Notes under the pieces: generated by a model | Told to the model about the DNA's origin: nothing | Seen by the model: only the letters and a program-made list of their open reading frames with translations | Databases searched by the model: none | Translations under genes and position numbers: made by a program | In this document: one piece after another, positions 54,561 to 64,000 of the stretch | Layout: each line of letters opens with the position of its first letter | Numbering within the stretch: the first letter of the stretch is position 1 | Assembly: GCF_017948485.1 (NCBI RefSeq) | Contig: NZ_JAFFSX010000021.1 | Span: forward strand, 143,276 to 207,275 | Source of the DNA: Streptomyces sp. GESEQ-35 | Lineage (GTDB): Bacteria > Actinomycetota > Actinomycetes > Streptomycetales > Streptomycetaceae | Direction of reading: 5' to 3' | Length of the DNA: 64,000 bases

Positions 54561-54564
<4 letters not shown>
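53500..54564 (-). CDS. geranylgeranyl diphosphate synthase-type polyprenyl synthase
   Basis: A 354-residue trans-prenyl transferase. The first aspartate-rich motif is HDDIMDNSATRRG at about residue 96, and the second is LRDDILGVYGRPDDTGKP. GGKRLRP near residue 55 and FKTAKYT complete the signature. The second motif reads DDILG, a common variant. Class II cyclase and terpene synthase neighbours suggest GGPP as product, although the chain length is not certain from sequence alone. Start and stop overlap ispG and ispH by ATGA, so the genes are translationally coupled. Confidence 0.88.
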
Positions 54565-55699
<1,135 letters not shown>

Positions 55700-55703
<4 letters not shown>

Positions 55704-57094
55704 CGCAACGCCTCCCGGGCGGCGAAGGACGCGCCGGCGACCGACGGCCGTAAGCCAAGGGCGTCGTGGACGGCACGGGCAACACCGGCGGCGTCGAGTC
55801 CGGCCCGGGCCAGCAGGCCGGTGCGCGGGCCGTGGGGGACGAACGAGCGGGGCAGTCCCAGCGGTACCACCGGTGTGCTGACCGCGTGGGCCTGGCATGC
55901 CTGGGCCAGGGCCCAGCCGATCCCGCCGGTGACCACGCCGTCCTCGATACTGACCGCCAGCCGGTGACGGGCCGCCAACGCGGCCAGTGCGGGGTTGACC
56001 GGCAGTACCCACCGTGGATCGGCGACCGTGGTCCCGATGCCCTGCTCTTCCAGCAAGGCCGCGGCGTCGAGGGCCGCCCCGGCCAGCGGGCCGACCCCGA
56101 CGAGCGGTACCTCCAGGGGGCGGTGCGGGCTGCGGTGCAGGATGTCGATCCCGTCCATCCTCGCCAGCGCCGCGATGTCCCGCGATGCCATGGCCTTCGG
56201 GATCCGTAGCGTGGTGGGCCCCTGGTCGTGGGCGACGGCCTCACCCAGCAGCTCCTGAACCCGTGCGGCATCCCGCGGGGCGGCCACCCGCATGCCCGGC
56301 ACCATGGCGAGCAGCGACAGATCCCACATGCCGTGGTGGGAGGGCCCGTCCGGGCCGGTGATGCCGGCCCGGTCCAGGACGAAGGTGACCGGCAGCCGGT
56401 GCAGGCCGACGTCCATCAGCACCTGGTCGAAGGCCCGGTTCAGGAACGTCGCGTAGACCGCGACCACCGGATGCAGGCCCCCCATCGCCAGACCTGCCGC
56501 CGAGGTGACCGCGTGCTGCTCGGCGATGCCCACGTCGAAGACCCGCTCGGGGAAACGTTGCTGCATGGGATGCAGGCCGGTGGGCCGCAGCATGGCCGCC
56601 GTGATCGCCACCAGGTCGGGCCGCTCGGCGGTGAGCTCGCAAAGGGCCCGGCCGAACACCGCGGTCCAGGACGGCAGGCCGTCGCCGCAGGAGCGTCCGG
56701 TGGCCGGGTCCACGGTGCCGACGGCGTGGAGGCAGTCTGCCTCGTCTTCCTCGGCCGGGGCGTACCCCTTGCCCTTGACGGTCACCACGTGCACCAGCAC
56801 CGGTCGGTTGAAGGTTCGGGCCCGCCGCAGCACTTCCTCGACCGCCCCGGTGCTGTGCCCGTCGACGGGCCCGAAGTAGCTGAAGCCGAGGTCGGTGAAC
56901 AGGTTCCGGCACGCAGCCGCGTCCTTACCGGACTTGAGCGTGTGCAGGTGTACTGCCATGGCCCCGGTGGTCGGTTCGTAGGAGCGGCCGTTGTCGTTGA
57001 GCACCACGATCACCGGCCGGTCCTGAGCGGCGCCCAGGTTGTTCAGCGCCTCCCACGCCATGTTGAGGAAGACGTCGCCTGCCAGATGGCCCAT
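55700..57094 (-). pseudogene. dxs: 1-deoxy-D-xylulose-5-phosphate synthase, N-terminally truncated
   Basis: DXS condenses pyruvate and glyceraldehyde 3-phosphate. Here about 464 residues remain from ATG 57094: AWEALNNLGAAQDRPVIVVL, then GPVDGHSTGAVEEVLRRART, HAVTSAAGLAMGG and the transketolase C-terminus. A full enzyme has about 630 residues; roughly 150 N-terminal ones are missing. The thiamine-diphosphate motif should start GDGALTGGMAWEA; here it reads GDVFLNMAWEA, so the break point is inside that motif. The remains cannot bind the cofactor normally. No N-terminal half is found upstream. Confidence 0.85.
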
Positions 57095-58032
57095 TCGGCT
57101 GGTCCTTCCGCCTGATCGAGCGGTAAGCAGTACGGGACGGGGAGGGCGAGACAAACCGCTGTGGGGCCGGCGTCACGCCAACATGCCGCAGCGGAAGGCC
57201 AGTTCAGCACCGCCCGCCTCGCTGGGCCATGGAAGGAAGCCGCGACCGAGTCGCACAACTCGCAACCTAGTGAATTTGTGATACGCGGATACGGGGCCTC
57301 AGCAACCGCACCGCGGGCGGGCGAGTCGCATGCCGTGGTGCTCCCGGTGCCGGTGGGGTGATCGCGAGGCCGGCGCGGTCACCCGGGCCGCAGCAGCAGG
57401 CACAACCGGCACCCTGCGGACTCATCCGCACGGGTCGGTCCCCGGCCCGTGTGCGCGGCTCCATACGGGGTGTGCGCAGGACGCAGGGGTGGGAACCGGC
57501 GTCCCGCGTATGCCCGCCGCACACGCTTACCTCGCCCGGAACGCTTTGCTTGACTGCCCTACCGCGCTCAGCACACATCCCACGGACAACGGCGCGCGAG
57601 CGGAAAGGGAACTCGCCGTGCAAGATCCCTTCTTAACTGCCGAAGTCATCATCGCCGGGAGGGCTTTCGGTAGCCGCCGGCCCGCGGCACCGAGATCGAC
57701 ACCGCCCACTCTCCCGGCCGGGGTACGTCTCCCGGTATCGGGCCAGCGCGCATCCGCGGACAGCGACACACAAGTGATCGGTGCCACTTCGGCCGAGGCG
57801 GATCGAAATCCAGGCGTCAGATGCCGCCCACCACTTACAGACCGGTGATCGTGCGATGCGCGGGTTCGGCCGACGAGTCCTGCGGCATATAGACGAAGTG
57901 CGGCTCGTCCCCGGACATGCACAAAACGCATCGTCACACCAGCGACCGCTGCGATGGCGCACGGCCGCAGGACCCGCCCCGTCTTCAGACACCGGCAAGA
58001 GCGCCACGCACTCGCCCGCCCTGGAGGCAGGC
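57095..58032. other. gene-free region upstream of the terpenoid operon
   Basis: About 900 bp without a gene I can support. Open frames here have low-complexity basic translations and no ribosome sites. The lost N-terminus of dxs would have been here. The region should hold the operon promoter, if one is left, and the promoter of the TPR regulator, but I see no clear operator or -10/-35 pair. Confidence 0.4.
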
Positions 58033-59373
58033 ATGCCACGCACCCCCAACACCCGGCTCACGCTCTTACTGGAGGCGGCCGACTGGGGACCTGCCCAGTT
58101 CGCCGCCGCACTCCGGAGCGTCGCTGCCGAGCAGGACCTGACGTTGATCGTCCATCTCACCACCGTGCGGCGCTGGCTGGAGGGCTCCCAGCCCCGGCCC
58201 CCGCTGCCCGCTCTGATCCTGGAATGCCTCTCCCGCCGCCTGGACAGGCGCATCACGGCCCACGAAGCTGGCCTCACCCGAGCCCCGGCCCAACTCGTGG
58301 ATCCCGCCTGGGAGGCCGACCCCATGCGCAAACTCATCCACCTCACCCACGCCGAGCTCGACCCGCACCGTCGCACCCTGCTCGGCGCGGGCGTCCTCAC
58401 CGCCACCGCGCTCGCCGTGCCCGCCCAGGCCCGGAACCCGGCCATGTCCGAGGGCCCGGAACGCTCCGGCCGTCGCGCCACACAGAGCGACGTGGATCAA
58501 CTGCGGGCCATGGCCTCGGTGTTCGCCACCTCCGCCGACCAGCACGGCGGCCAGCGCATGCGCGCCGCCTTAGCCGCCTACCTCGCCCACGAGGTTGCTC
58601 CCCTCCTGCACCGTCCGGCCCCCGCCCAGGTGCACCACGGCCTGCTGGCCGCCACCGCCCGGCTCGCCCTGCTGCTGGGCTCCATGTGCGCCGACAGCGG
58701 CCACCACGCCCTGGCCCAGCACTACCACCAGATCGCCGCCCGCCTCGCCACTGACGCCGACGACCACACCACCCTCGCCATCGCGCTGCGCACCATGGCC
58801 ACCCACGCCCACGACCTCGGCCAGCACACCCCCGCCGTCCTGAACCTCGCCGAACAAGCCGACCAGCACGCCCGGCACGCCCCGCCCGCCGTCCGCGCCT
58901 ACACCCACATCCACCTGGCCGTCCTCAACGCCCACCACAACCGGCACGCCGCTGTGGCCGCCCTGCTCCGCGCGGAACGTCTCCACATCGAGGCCGATGC
59001 CGAGCTGGGCCCTTTCAGCAGCTATCCGGCCGGTGCCCTGCACTACCAACGCGCTCAGGCCCTTGCCACCCTCAAGGACCGCACCGGCGCCCTCACCGCT
59101 CTGACCACTTCCCTGCGCCTGCGCACCCCGACCGAACGTCTGCCCGCCGCGCTCACCCGTGCCCGCCTGGCCGAAACTCACCTACGCCTCGGCCACCTCG
59201 AACCCGCCCTCACCCATTGGCACGCCCTCCTCGACGCCTACCCCGCCCTTCGTTCCGTGCGCGCCGACCAGTGTCTGACCGCAGCAGTCCAGCACCTGCG
59301 GCCCCACCAACGCCGAGCCGGCGTCGCCGACCTTCTCGACTGCATCACAGAGCTGACCAGTGCACCCCGCTGA
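58033..59373 (+). CDS. XRE-like/TPR transcriptional regulator
   Basis: A 446-residue protein. The first 80 residues form a helix-turn-helix-like domain (LTLLLEAADWGPAQFAAALR, then LTTVRRWLEGSQPRPPLPAL). A long helical repeat region follows (LAQHYHQIAARLATDADDHT, AVLNLAEQADQHARHAPPAV, GALTALTTSLRLRTPTERLP), as in TPR-type regulators of secondary metabolism. ATG 58033 with GGAGG upstream is chosen over the longer frame. Its orientation away from the terpenoid operon suggests it may regulate it. Confidence 0.75.
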   Translation: MPRTPNTRLTLLLEAADWGPAQFAAALRSVAAEQDLTLIVHLTTVRRWLEGSQPRPPLPALILECLSRRLDRRITAHEAGLTRAPAQLVDPAWEADPMRKLIHLTHAELDPHRRTLLGAGVLTATALAVPAQARNPAMSEGPERSGRRATQSDVDQLRAMASVFATSADQHGGQRMRAALAAYLAHEVAPLLHRPAPAQVHHGLLAATARLALLLGSMCADSGHHALAQHYHQIAARLATDADDHTTLAIALRTMATHAHDLGQHTPAVLNLAEQADQHARHAPPAVRAYTHIHLAVLNAHHNRHAAVAALLRAERLHIEADAELGPFSSYPAGALHYQRAQALATLKDRTGALTALTTSLRLRTPTERLPAALTRARLAETHLRLGHLEPALTHWHALLDAYPALRSVRADQCLTAAVQHLRPHQRRAGVADLLDCITELTSAPR

Positions 59374-59394
59374 GCAGGCGTCGCCTTGTGAGCT

Positions 59395-60189
59395 GTCACC
59401 CACCGGCCCGTGCAGCGCTATGCGGTCGCTGTGGGGAACTCCGCGTTCTGGTCGACCGGGCCGCGGGACGGCACGGAATCGTGCGGACCCTGCTCCGGCA
59501 CGGATATCAGCTTCTCCTGCCGGCGATGTGGCTTCCCGGGCGACATCTACGCCGATGGCTGCTGCACCCGATGTGTGGTCCGCGACCAGGTCAGTGATCA
59601 CCTCAGTGGTGATGGCGAAGAGGTTTTGCTGCAGCTCGCGCCGCTGGCCGAGGCATTGATCTCCGCAAGGTTCCCCAGGTCCCGCAAACCGCCCACACCC
59701 GCTCGGTCCGCGAGACACTGGTGGCCACCAGGGTCCTGCCTCCCCGCCACGAGGGCCTGGCCCGTCTTGAGCTGTGGATCGAGGAGACGCTCGACGCGGC
59801 TTCCCCGAGCCAGCGCCGGTTCGTCCGGCCGTTTGCGGAGTGGTCGGTGCTTCGTGATGCCCGTCGGCGGGCCGCCCGCGACCGATTCACCGCGGGCACC
59901 GCCGATGGCGGTCGCAGAGACATACGCGCAGCCATTGAACTCATGGACTGGCTCGACCGGAACACGATCGATCTCGCGGACCTCGACCAGGCGCAGTTCG
60001 AACTCTGGCTCCTGGCGGTCAAGCCGACGCGTCGCCGCGGCATCGGCAGGTTCATCCGGTGGACTAACGCCCGACACGTGACCCGCAACCTTGAGGCTCC
60101 ATCCCCCAAGCACGGACTGGCCGAGCGGTTCATGGACGAAGACGAACATCAAGAACAGCTTCGGCGTTGCCTCACCGACACGTCTCTAG
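59395..60189 (+). pseudogene. tyrosine-recombinase-like integrase, frameshifted and interrupted by IS701
   Basis: One frame contains CRRCGFPGDIYADGCCTRCV, a zinc-finger-like segment, and a second frame (from about 59690) contains TRVLPPRHEGLARLELWIEE, RPFAEWSVLRDARRRAARDR and RGIGRFIRWTNARHVTRNLE. This is the SAM-like/core-binding half of a Streptomyces integrase family. The frame continues to 60189, where the IS701 element is inserted. After the IS the reading TSLEVQA stops at once, so the catalytic domain was already lost. Confidence 0.6.
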
Positions 60190-61606
60190 TAGGGCTCCGT
60201 TAGGTCTGTCTCGATCTTGCGGTCCCGCTGGGCAGGGGTTGTTGGCAGGTGGTGCAGATGCCGGTCCAGTACCTCAGGGTGTTCTGGAGGGTGTCGAGGA
60301 CTTGGTAGAGGGTGAGGCCGGCCCGGGGACTTTTGGGGCCAGGCGTTGTTCGGTGAGGAAGGCGTGGGCGGCGGTCACGAGGGTGATGTGGTGGTGCCAG
60401 CCCGGCCAGGAACGGCCTTCGAAGTGGTCCAGGCCCAGGCCGTGTTTGAGTTCACGGTAGTCGTGCTCGATGCGCCAGCGGACCTTCGCCAGCCGGACCA
60501 GGTCGGCGATCGGGGTGCTGGCCGGCAGGTTGGACAGCCAGTAGTCGGTGGGAGCCTCGGCGTCTTCGGGCCATTCGACCAGCAGCCAGCGGTCGGGCAG
60601 GACGCCGTCCCACCAGCCGTGTTCGGCCGAGGCTGCGGCCTTGATCGGGCGCTCGACGGCTTTGCCTGCCGGACGCACACGTGCGGCGGCGAAGCGGGAA
60701 CGTAACTCTCCTCGCGAGCCTTGCCGCCAGGTGAGGGTGGTGAAGGCCTCTGGCTCGAGTCCTGCGGCAAGAGCCGCCACTGAGGGTGCCCGGTGCCGGT
60801 AGCGGGGCTGGGGCCAGCAGCCGATGGGCCCGTTGCGGGCCGGGGCCTTAGGCTCCGCGCCGAACGGGTGAGCCGTCACATCGGCCCGGATGGCGAGCAC
60901 ATAGGCGAGTTGGCGGTCGTTGAGCGCGGCCCGCAGGTGTGCGTTGGTGCCGTAAGCGGCATCGGCCACCACCGCCGGCGGTGTCATGCCCCAGTCGGCG
61001 AGGGTGTCGAGCATGTCCAGCGCCAGGCGCCACTTCTCCCGATGCGTGACCTCGGGCGGGATGATGGTCTTGGCCCGGCGGTCGCTGTCCGAGGCCCATT
61101 CCTCGGGCAGGAACAGCCGCCATTGCAGCGGGCAGGAGGCGGTGTCACTCGCCGCGTGAACACTGACGGCGACCTGGCAGTTGGCGCGTTTGCCCACGGC
61201 TCCGCAGTATTGCGGAGCCACGGCGACAGACATCTGACCGTCCTTGGGCACCGACACATCGTCGATCACCCAGGCCGCCGGGTTGACCAGCGTCAGCAGG
61301 CGTTCGTTGATCCGCCGCTGCACCGGCACCGGATCCCAGGTGGACTGGTTCACAAACTGCTGCAGGTTCTGCTCGTTGCCGTCCGGCAGCCGCGACGCCA
61401 TCGCCTGAATCGACTTACGGCGGCCATCCAGCATCAATCCCCGCAGACAGCAGTCGCCCTTGGCCCGCTGATCCTTCCGCGGCACCGAGGCGAACACATC
61501 CGCGACGAACAACGCCAACACCGCCCGGACACGGTTCACTTCATGTGCGTCCACACACCCAACATGCTCCTGAACAGGACCGACAGGAAGACATAACGGA
61601 GTCCTA
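60190..61606 (-). mobile_element. IS701-family insertion sequence, complete
   Basis: Inverted ends TAGGGCTCCGTTAGGTC (60190) and, inverse, TAGGACTCCGTTATGTC (61606) flank one transposase gene. The 4-bp CTAG is duplicated at 60186-60189 and 61607-61610, which is the target type of this family. The element is 1417 bp and looks intact. Confidence 0.88.
60274..61554 (-). CDS. IS701-family transposase
   Basis: A 426-residue DDE transposase (GTG 61554). The order is FVADVFASVPRKDQRAKGDC, then RLPDGNEQNLQQFVNQSTWD and WVIDDVSVPKDG for the first Asp. VVADAAYGTNAHLRAAL carries the second Asp, and VRWRIEHDYRELKHGLGLD the Glu motif, ending HITLVTAAHAFLTEQR. No frameshift. The IS interrupts the integrase remnant. 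Confidence 0.92.
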   Translation of the reverse strand: MDAHEVNRVRAVLALFVADVFASVPRKDQRAKGDCCLRGLMLDGRRKSIQAMASRLPDGNEQNLQQFVNQSTWDPVPVQRRINERLLTLVNPAAWVIDDVSVPKDGQMSVAVAPQYCGAVGKRANCQVAVSVHAASDTASCPLQWRLFLPEEWASDSDRRAKTIIPPEVTHREKWRLALDMLDTLADWGMTPPAVVADAAYGTNAHLRAALNDRQLAYVLAIRADVTAHPFGAEPKAPARNGPIGCWPQPRYRHRAPSVAALAAGLEPEAFTTLTWRQGSRGELRSRFAAARVRPAGKAVERPIKAAASAEHGWWDGVLPDRWLLVEWPEDAEAPTDYWLSNLPASTPIADLVRLAKVRWRIEHDYRELKHGLGLDHFEGRSWPGWHHHITLVTAAHAFLTEQRLAPKVPGPASPSTKSSTPSRTP

Positions 61607-61781
61607 CTAGAGGTCCAAGCCTGACTACGCAGTCGAATTTCAGGGCGAAACCACGCGGCCCAGGTTCAGAGTGGCTCTGTACGCGAGAAGGGGCAGCAGA
61701 TGTCCACCACTTCGGGAGGCAGTCCAGAGGGCCGCAGCGTTCGAATTGTTCACGAGCTGCGGCAGCACCGGTTGCCGGTGC

Positions 61782-62633
61782 TCAGTGGCGGTAAGCGGCT
61801 GTCGCGATCTTGATGAAGGACCGGATCAACGGGTTGGTGTCACCTTCGTTCCACGCTGCCACCACGCGGCTCGGTACCATGTCGATCAGCGGTACCACGG
61901 TCAGCTCTGCGGGCAGGTCGTGTCCGAGCGGGGCCAGGCCGACCGTGCCGTTCCACAGCACGGCCTGTAGGCATTCCTGGACGGCGCGCACCATTGGGCC
62001 CTCGCGCGGCCTGCCGGCGTTCCAGTACGACTGCCAGATGGGGTCGGTGCCCTGTGGGAACTGGAACCAGCGGCGGTCGCTCAGCTCGGCCAGCCGCAGC
62101 CGGTCGCGGCGGGCCAGCGGATCGTCGGCGCGCAGGACCACACCGACCGGATCGGTCCGCAGCACACGCACCGTCAGGGCAGTCTCGTCGAACGGCGCCC
62201 GAGTCAAGGCCACGTCGACCAGTCCGGCGCGCAGCCCGCACGTTGGGTCGGTCAAATCGGTGTCGCGGATGCGGATGTCGATGCCGGGGTGGCTTCGGCG
62301 GTAGGCGGCGGCCAGCCTTGACACTCCCGGGTCGGTGCCGTCGCCCAGGATGCCGACGGTGATGGTCGCGACGCCGGCCGCCGCGCTCACGCGTACACGG
62401 ACGCGGTCGGCATGGTCGAGTAGGGCCCGCGCCTCGTCGAGCAGCACTGTGCCCACCGGAGTGAGAGTGACGCCGGTGGACGAGCGGGCGAACAGCAGGG
62501 CCCCGACTTCGGCCTCCAACTGCTTGATCGCCCGGCTCAGCGGCGGCTGACTCATGTGCAGTCGGGTGGCGGCCCGGCCGAAGTGGTGTTCCTCGGCGAC
62601 CGCCACGAAGTAGCGCAAGTTCCGTAGCTCCAC
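61782..62633 (-). CDS. LysR-family transcriptional regulator
   Basis: A 283-residue regulator. The DNA-binding domain reads LRNLRYFVAVAEEHHFGRAA, LHMSQPPLSRAIKQLEAEVG and FARSSTGVTLTPVG. The effector domain is normal (LRAGLVDVALTRAPFDETAL). GTG 62633 is the start before the first helix. It is divergent from a cupin and a DoxX gene, forming a likely small detoxification unit under its control. Confidence 0.9.
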   Translation of the reverse strand: MELRNLRYFVAVAEEHHFGRAATRLHMSQPPLSRAIKQLEAEVGALLFARSSTGVTLTPVGTVLLDEARALLDHADRVRVRVSAAAGVATITVGILGDGTDPGVSRLAAAYRRSHPGIDIRIRDTDLTDPTCGLRAGLVDVALTRAPFDETALTVRVLRTDPVGVVLRADDPLARRDRLRLAELSDRRWFQFPQGTDPIWQSYWNAGRPREGPMVRAVQECLQAVLWNGTVGLAPLGHDLPAELTVVPLIDMVPSRVVAAWNEGDTNPLIRSFIKIATAAYRH

Positions 62634-62714
62634 GCTGCAACGATACCCACGAGGTATCGGCGCTGCGGAATGGGTTTTGGACACTGGCAGGGTGTCGGCG
62701 GTGCACTCGTGAGC

Positions 62715-63209
62715 ATGACCGAAGAAGCAAGGACCAGCGAGCCGCAGGCCAGCCCCGCCGTATCGGTGGTGGGTCCCGGCGGCGGCGAGACGATCGTTCT
62801 GGGCACCACGCACCTGCGCGTTCTGGAGGACGGCAGCCACACCGGGCACCGCCTCGCGATCGCCGAGTCCGTCCTCGCCCCGCACACCCAGGGACCGCCG
62901 CAGCACCGCCACGGCCGACACGACGAGGGCTTCTACATCCTCTCCGGCACGGTGCGGTTCACCGTCGGGGATAAGGACTACGACGCCACCACGGGCACGC
63001 TCGTGATGGTTCCGCCCGGTACCCCGCACACCTTCGCCAACCTGTCCGACCAACCCGCCGTCATGCTCAGCACATTCACCCCCGACTTGTACGTGCAGTA
63101 CTTCCGAGATCTCCAGGAGGTGCTCGCCGGCGGTCGGCCGTTGACGCCACAGGCCAATATCGACGCGATGAGCCGCTACGCGACCGAGCCCGCCACCGAC
63201 CTCGCCTGA
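62715..63209 (+). CDS. cupin-domain protein
   Basis: A 164-residue single-domain cupin. The first metal motif is HRHGRHDEGFYILSGTVRF and the second GTLVMVPPGTPHTFANLSD, both with their histidines. ATG 62715 (an upstream in-frame GTG at 62709 is possible). It is the first gene after the LysR regulator and precedes the DoxX gene. Related proteins are dioxygenases, isomerases or binding proteins; the substrate is unknown. Confidence 0.85.
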   Translation: MTEEARTSEPQASPAVSVVGPGGGETIVLGTTHLRVLEDGSHTGHRLAIAESVLAPHTQGPPQHRHGRHDEGFYILSGTVRFTVGDKDYDATTGTLVMVPPGTPHTFANLSDQPAVMLSTFTPDLYVQYFRDLQEVLAGGRPLTPQANIDAMSRYATEPATDLA

Positions 63210-63308
63210 AGCCGACGGGACGGCACGGTGGTCGCCCTCCTTTCGACCGGCGGTGCCGTGGCCCTCCCGCCTTTCGGTGTCCGGGTCCCTCGGGCGACAG
63301 CCCGGGCC

Positions 63309-63328
63309 TTGCCAGGGCTCCCTGGCAA
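63309..63328. terminator. hairpin between cupin and DoxX genes
   Basis: TTGCCAGG (63309-63316) is perfectly complementary to CCTGGCAA (63321-63328) around GCTC. The position after the cupin stop fits a terminator or attenuating stem. Confidence 0.5.
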
Positions 63329-63378
63329 TCGACGTAATCGACGGGCCTCCGCGAACCGGTGGCCCATGAACGGGAACT

Positions 63379-63741
63379 ATGAACATCGCCTATTGGATCG
63401 TCGCGGGACTGCTCGCCCTCTTCTACTTCTACTCCGGCACGCTGAAGGTGAGCCGCAGCCGCGATCAACTCCGACCGATGATGGCCTGGGTCGACCGCGT
63501 ACCCTTGCCCGCCCTCAGGGCGCTGGGGACGGTCGAAATACTCGGCGCGACCGGCCTGATCCTGCCGCCGCTGACCGGCATCGCTCCCGCGCTGGCACCG
63601 GCCGCGGCCATCGGCTTCGTACTCCTGCAGACCGGTGCGATCGCCGTCCACCTGACCGGAGAAGACCGCCGGATCACGCTCAACGTCGGGCTCACCGCCA
63701 CCGCGGCAGTGACTATCTGGCTGGCCACCACCTGGCTGTGA
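63379..63741 (+). CDS. DoxX-family membrane protein
   Basis: A 120-residue protein with four membrane helices (AYWIVAGLLALFYFYSGTLK, GTVEILGATGLILPPLTG, PAAAIGFVLLQTGAIAVHLT, LTATAAVTIWLATTWL). The KVSRS after helix 1 and the helix spacing are those of DoxX-like proteins. ATG 63379. It follows the cupin gene in the LysR-divergent unit. Function in redox or thiol homeostasis is suggested for the family. Confidence 0.85.
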   Translation: MNIAYWIVAGLLALFYFYSGTLKVSRSRDQLRPMMAWVDRVPLPALRALGTVEILGATGLILPPLTGIAPALAPAAAIGFVLLQTGAIAVHLTGEDRRITLNVGLTATAAVTIWLATTWL

Positions 63742-63904
63742 CCGAGCACAGCTCTCGACCGGTGGATGCGACTGCGGGCCAGCCGACCCACGGCCGCTGT
63801 CACCTCTCATGAACATCGAACACGCCGCCATCCACGTGCTGCCCGGTGAGTCGTACATCTGCTGTCGCATCTCGTGAACAAAGCCATTCAGAGGCACTCA
63901 TTGA

Positions 63905-63980
63905 GTGACATCGAAACTCGCCGACATTCAGAGCCCCGCAGGCTCCCGACTGACATCCGTACTCATCGACAAACGACATT
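63905..63980 (-). repeat. cluster of TGTCR repeats near window edge, possible transposon end
   Basis: On the minus strand TGTCG or TGTCA begins at 63978, 63971, 63955, 63926 and 63910. Two units, TGTCGATGAGTACGGA and TGTCGGCGAGTTTCGA, resemble TGTCGATGAGAACTGA and TGTCGACGAGTTTGAG of the array at 37735-37800. The orientation is inverted relative to that array. The cluster may continue past the window. Confidence 0.4.
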
Positions 63981-64000
63981 CGTTGAGACGTGCGCAGCCA

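Noticed and set aside
57330..57848. 172-codon ORF upstream of the TPR regulator
   Set aside because: No ribosome site, low-complexity translation, and no recognisable domain; treated as gene-free.

Overview
The window is high-GC actinomycete DNA, almost certainly Streptomyces. It has third-position GC-rich ORFs, GTG/TTG starts, stop/start overlaps of the TGA/GTGA type, Streptomyces-type HATPase, DUF and TPR regulators, and a wealth of IS110, IS5, IS481, IS701 and ISL3 elements. The mixture of intact operons, insertion sequences and many broken genes looks like an accessory chromosome arm or large plasmid. I see no rRNA, tRNA, CRISPR array or replication origin.

Layout. 0-4 kb: a conserved small-gene cassette (broken TauD-like oxygenase, HATPase regulator, two unknown proteins, cupin-like protein), then a DNA glycosylase remnant. 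4.5-9.3 kb: one giant minus-strand gene joining a caspase-like domain (nucleophile replaced by Ser), WD40 repeats, a membrane KAP NTPase and a second WD40 block. 9.5-10.3 kb: dead IS110 element. 10.6-12 kb: HxlR regulator divergent from an alpha/beta hydrolase. 12-19.4 kb: nested mobile elements. An ISL3 remnant is hit by an IS5 element, which is hit by a 5.6-kb transposon (12242-17875: DUF6431 protein, DDE transposase, small protein, ExeA/TnsC-like ATPase, pyrE cargo). The transposon's ATPase gene is in turn split by an intact IS110-family element. Removing each layer restores the reading frame below it.

19.6-27 kb: methyltransferase, thioredoxin (broken start), MFS pump, thioredoxin-reductase-like enzyme, XRE-cupin regulator, second methyltransferase, DUF1684 and SnoaL-like genes. 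Three copies of a 15-bp palindrome suggest one regulon. 27-42.7 kb: dead IS elements, truncated genes (APH, Nudix, DNA ligase, DUF899), an RHH/MazF-like pair, an XRE/quinone reductase pair, a TetR/SDR pair with clear operators, and an IS5 element with a -1 frameshift site. 42.7-45 kb: quinone-reductase-like MDR divergent from a LysR gene.

45-57 kb: a minus-strand terpenoid cluster. Read in the direction of transcription it has truncated dxs, ispG, GGPP synthase, frameshifted ispH, class II cyclase (DVDD), class I terpene synthase, FAD oxidoreductase, an unknown protein and a second class I terpene synthase. Relics of further GGPP synthase, ispH, cyclase and synthase genes lie between them, so an older, larger or duplicated cluster has been eroded. 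The likely logic is MEP flux to GGPP, class II then class I cyclisation, then oxidation. A TPR regulator at 58 kb may control it. 59-64 kb: integrase remnant split by IS701, then LysR/cupin/DoxX, and TGTCG repeats near the window's right edge that mirror an array at 37.7 kb.

Frameshifts are frequent, mainly before 43 kb. Some are natural decay; some could be assembly errors, and each affected entry says so. Family assignments are from recognised motifs and memory of the families, not from database searches.
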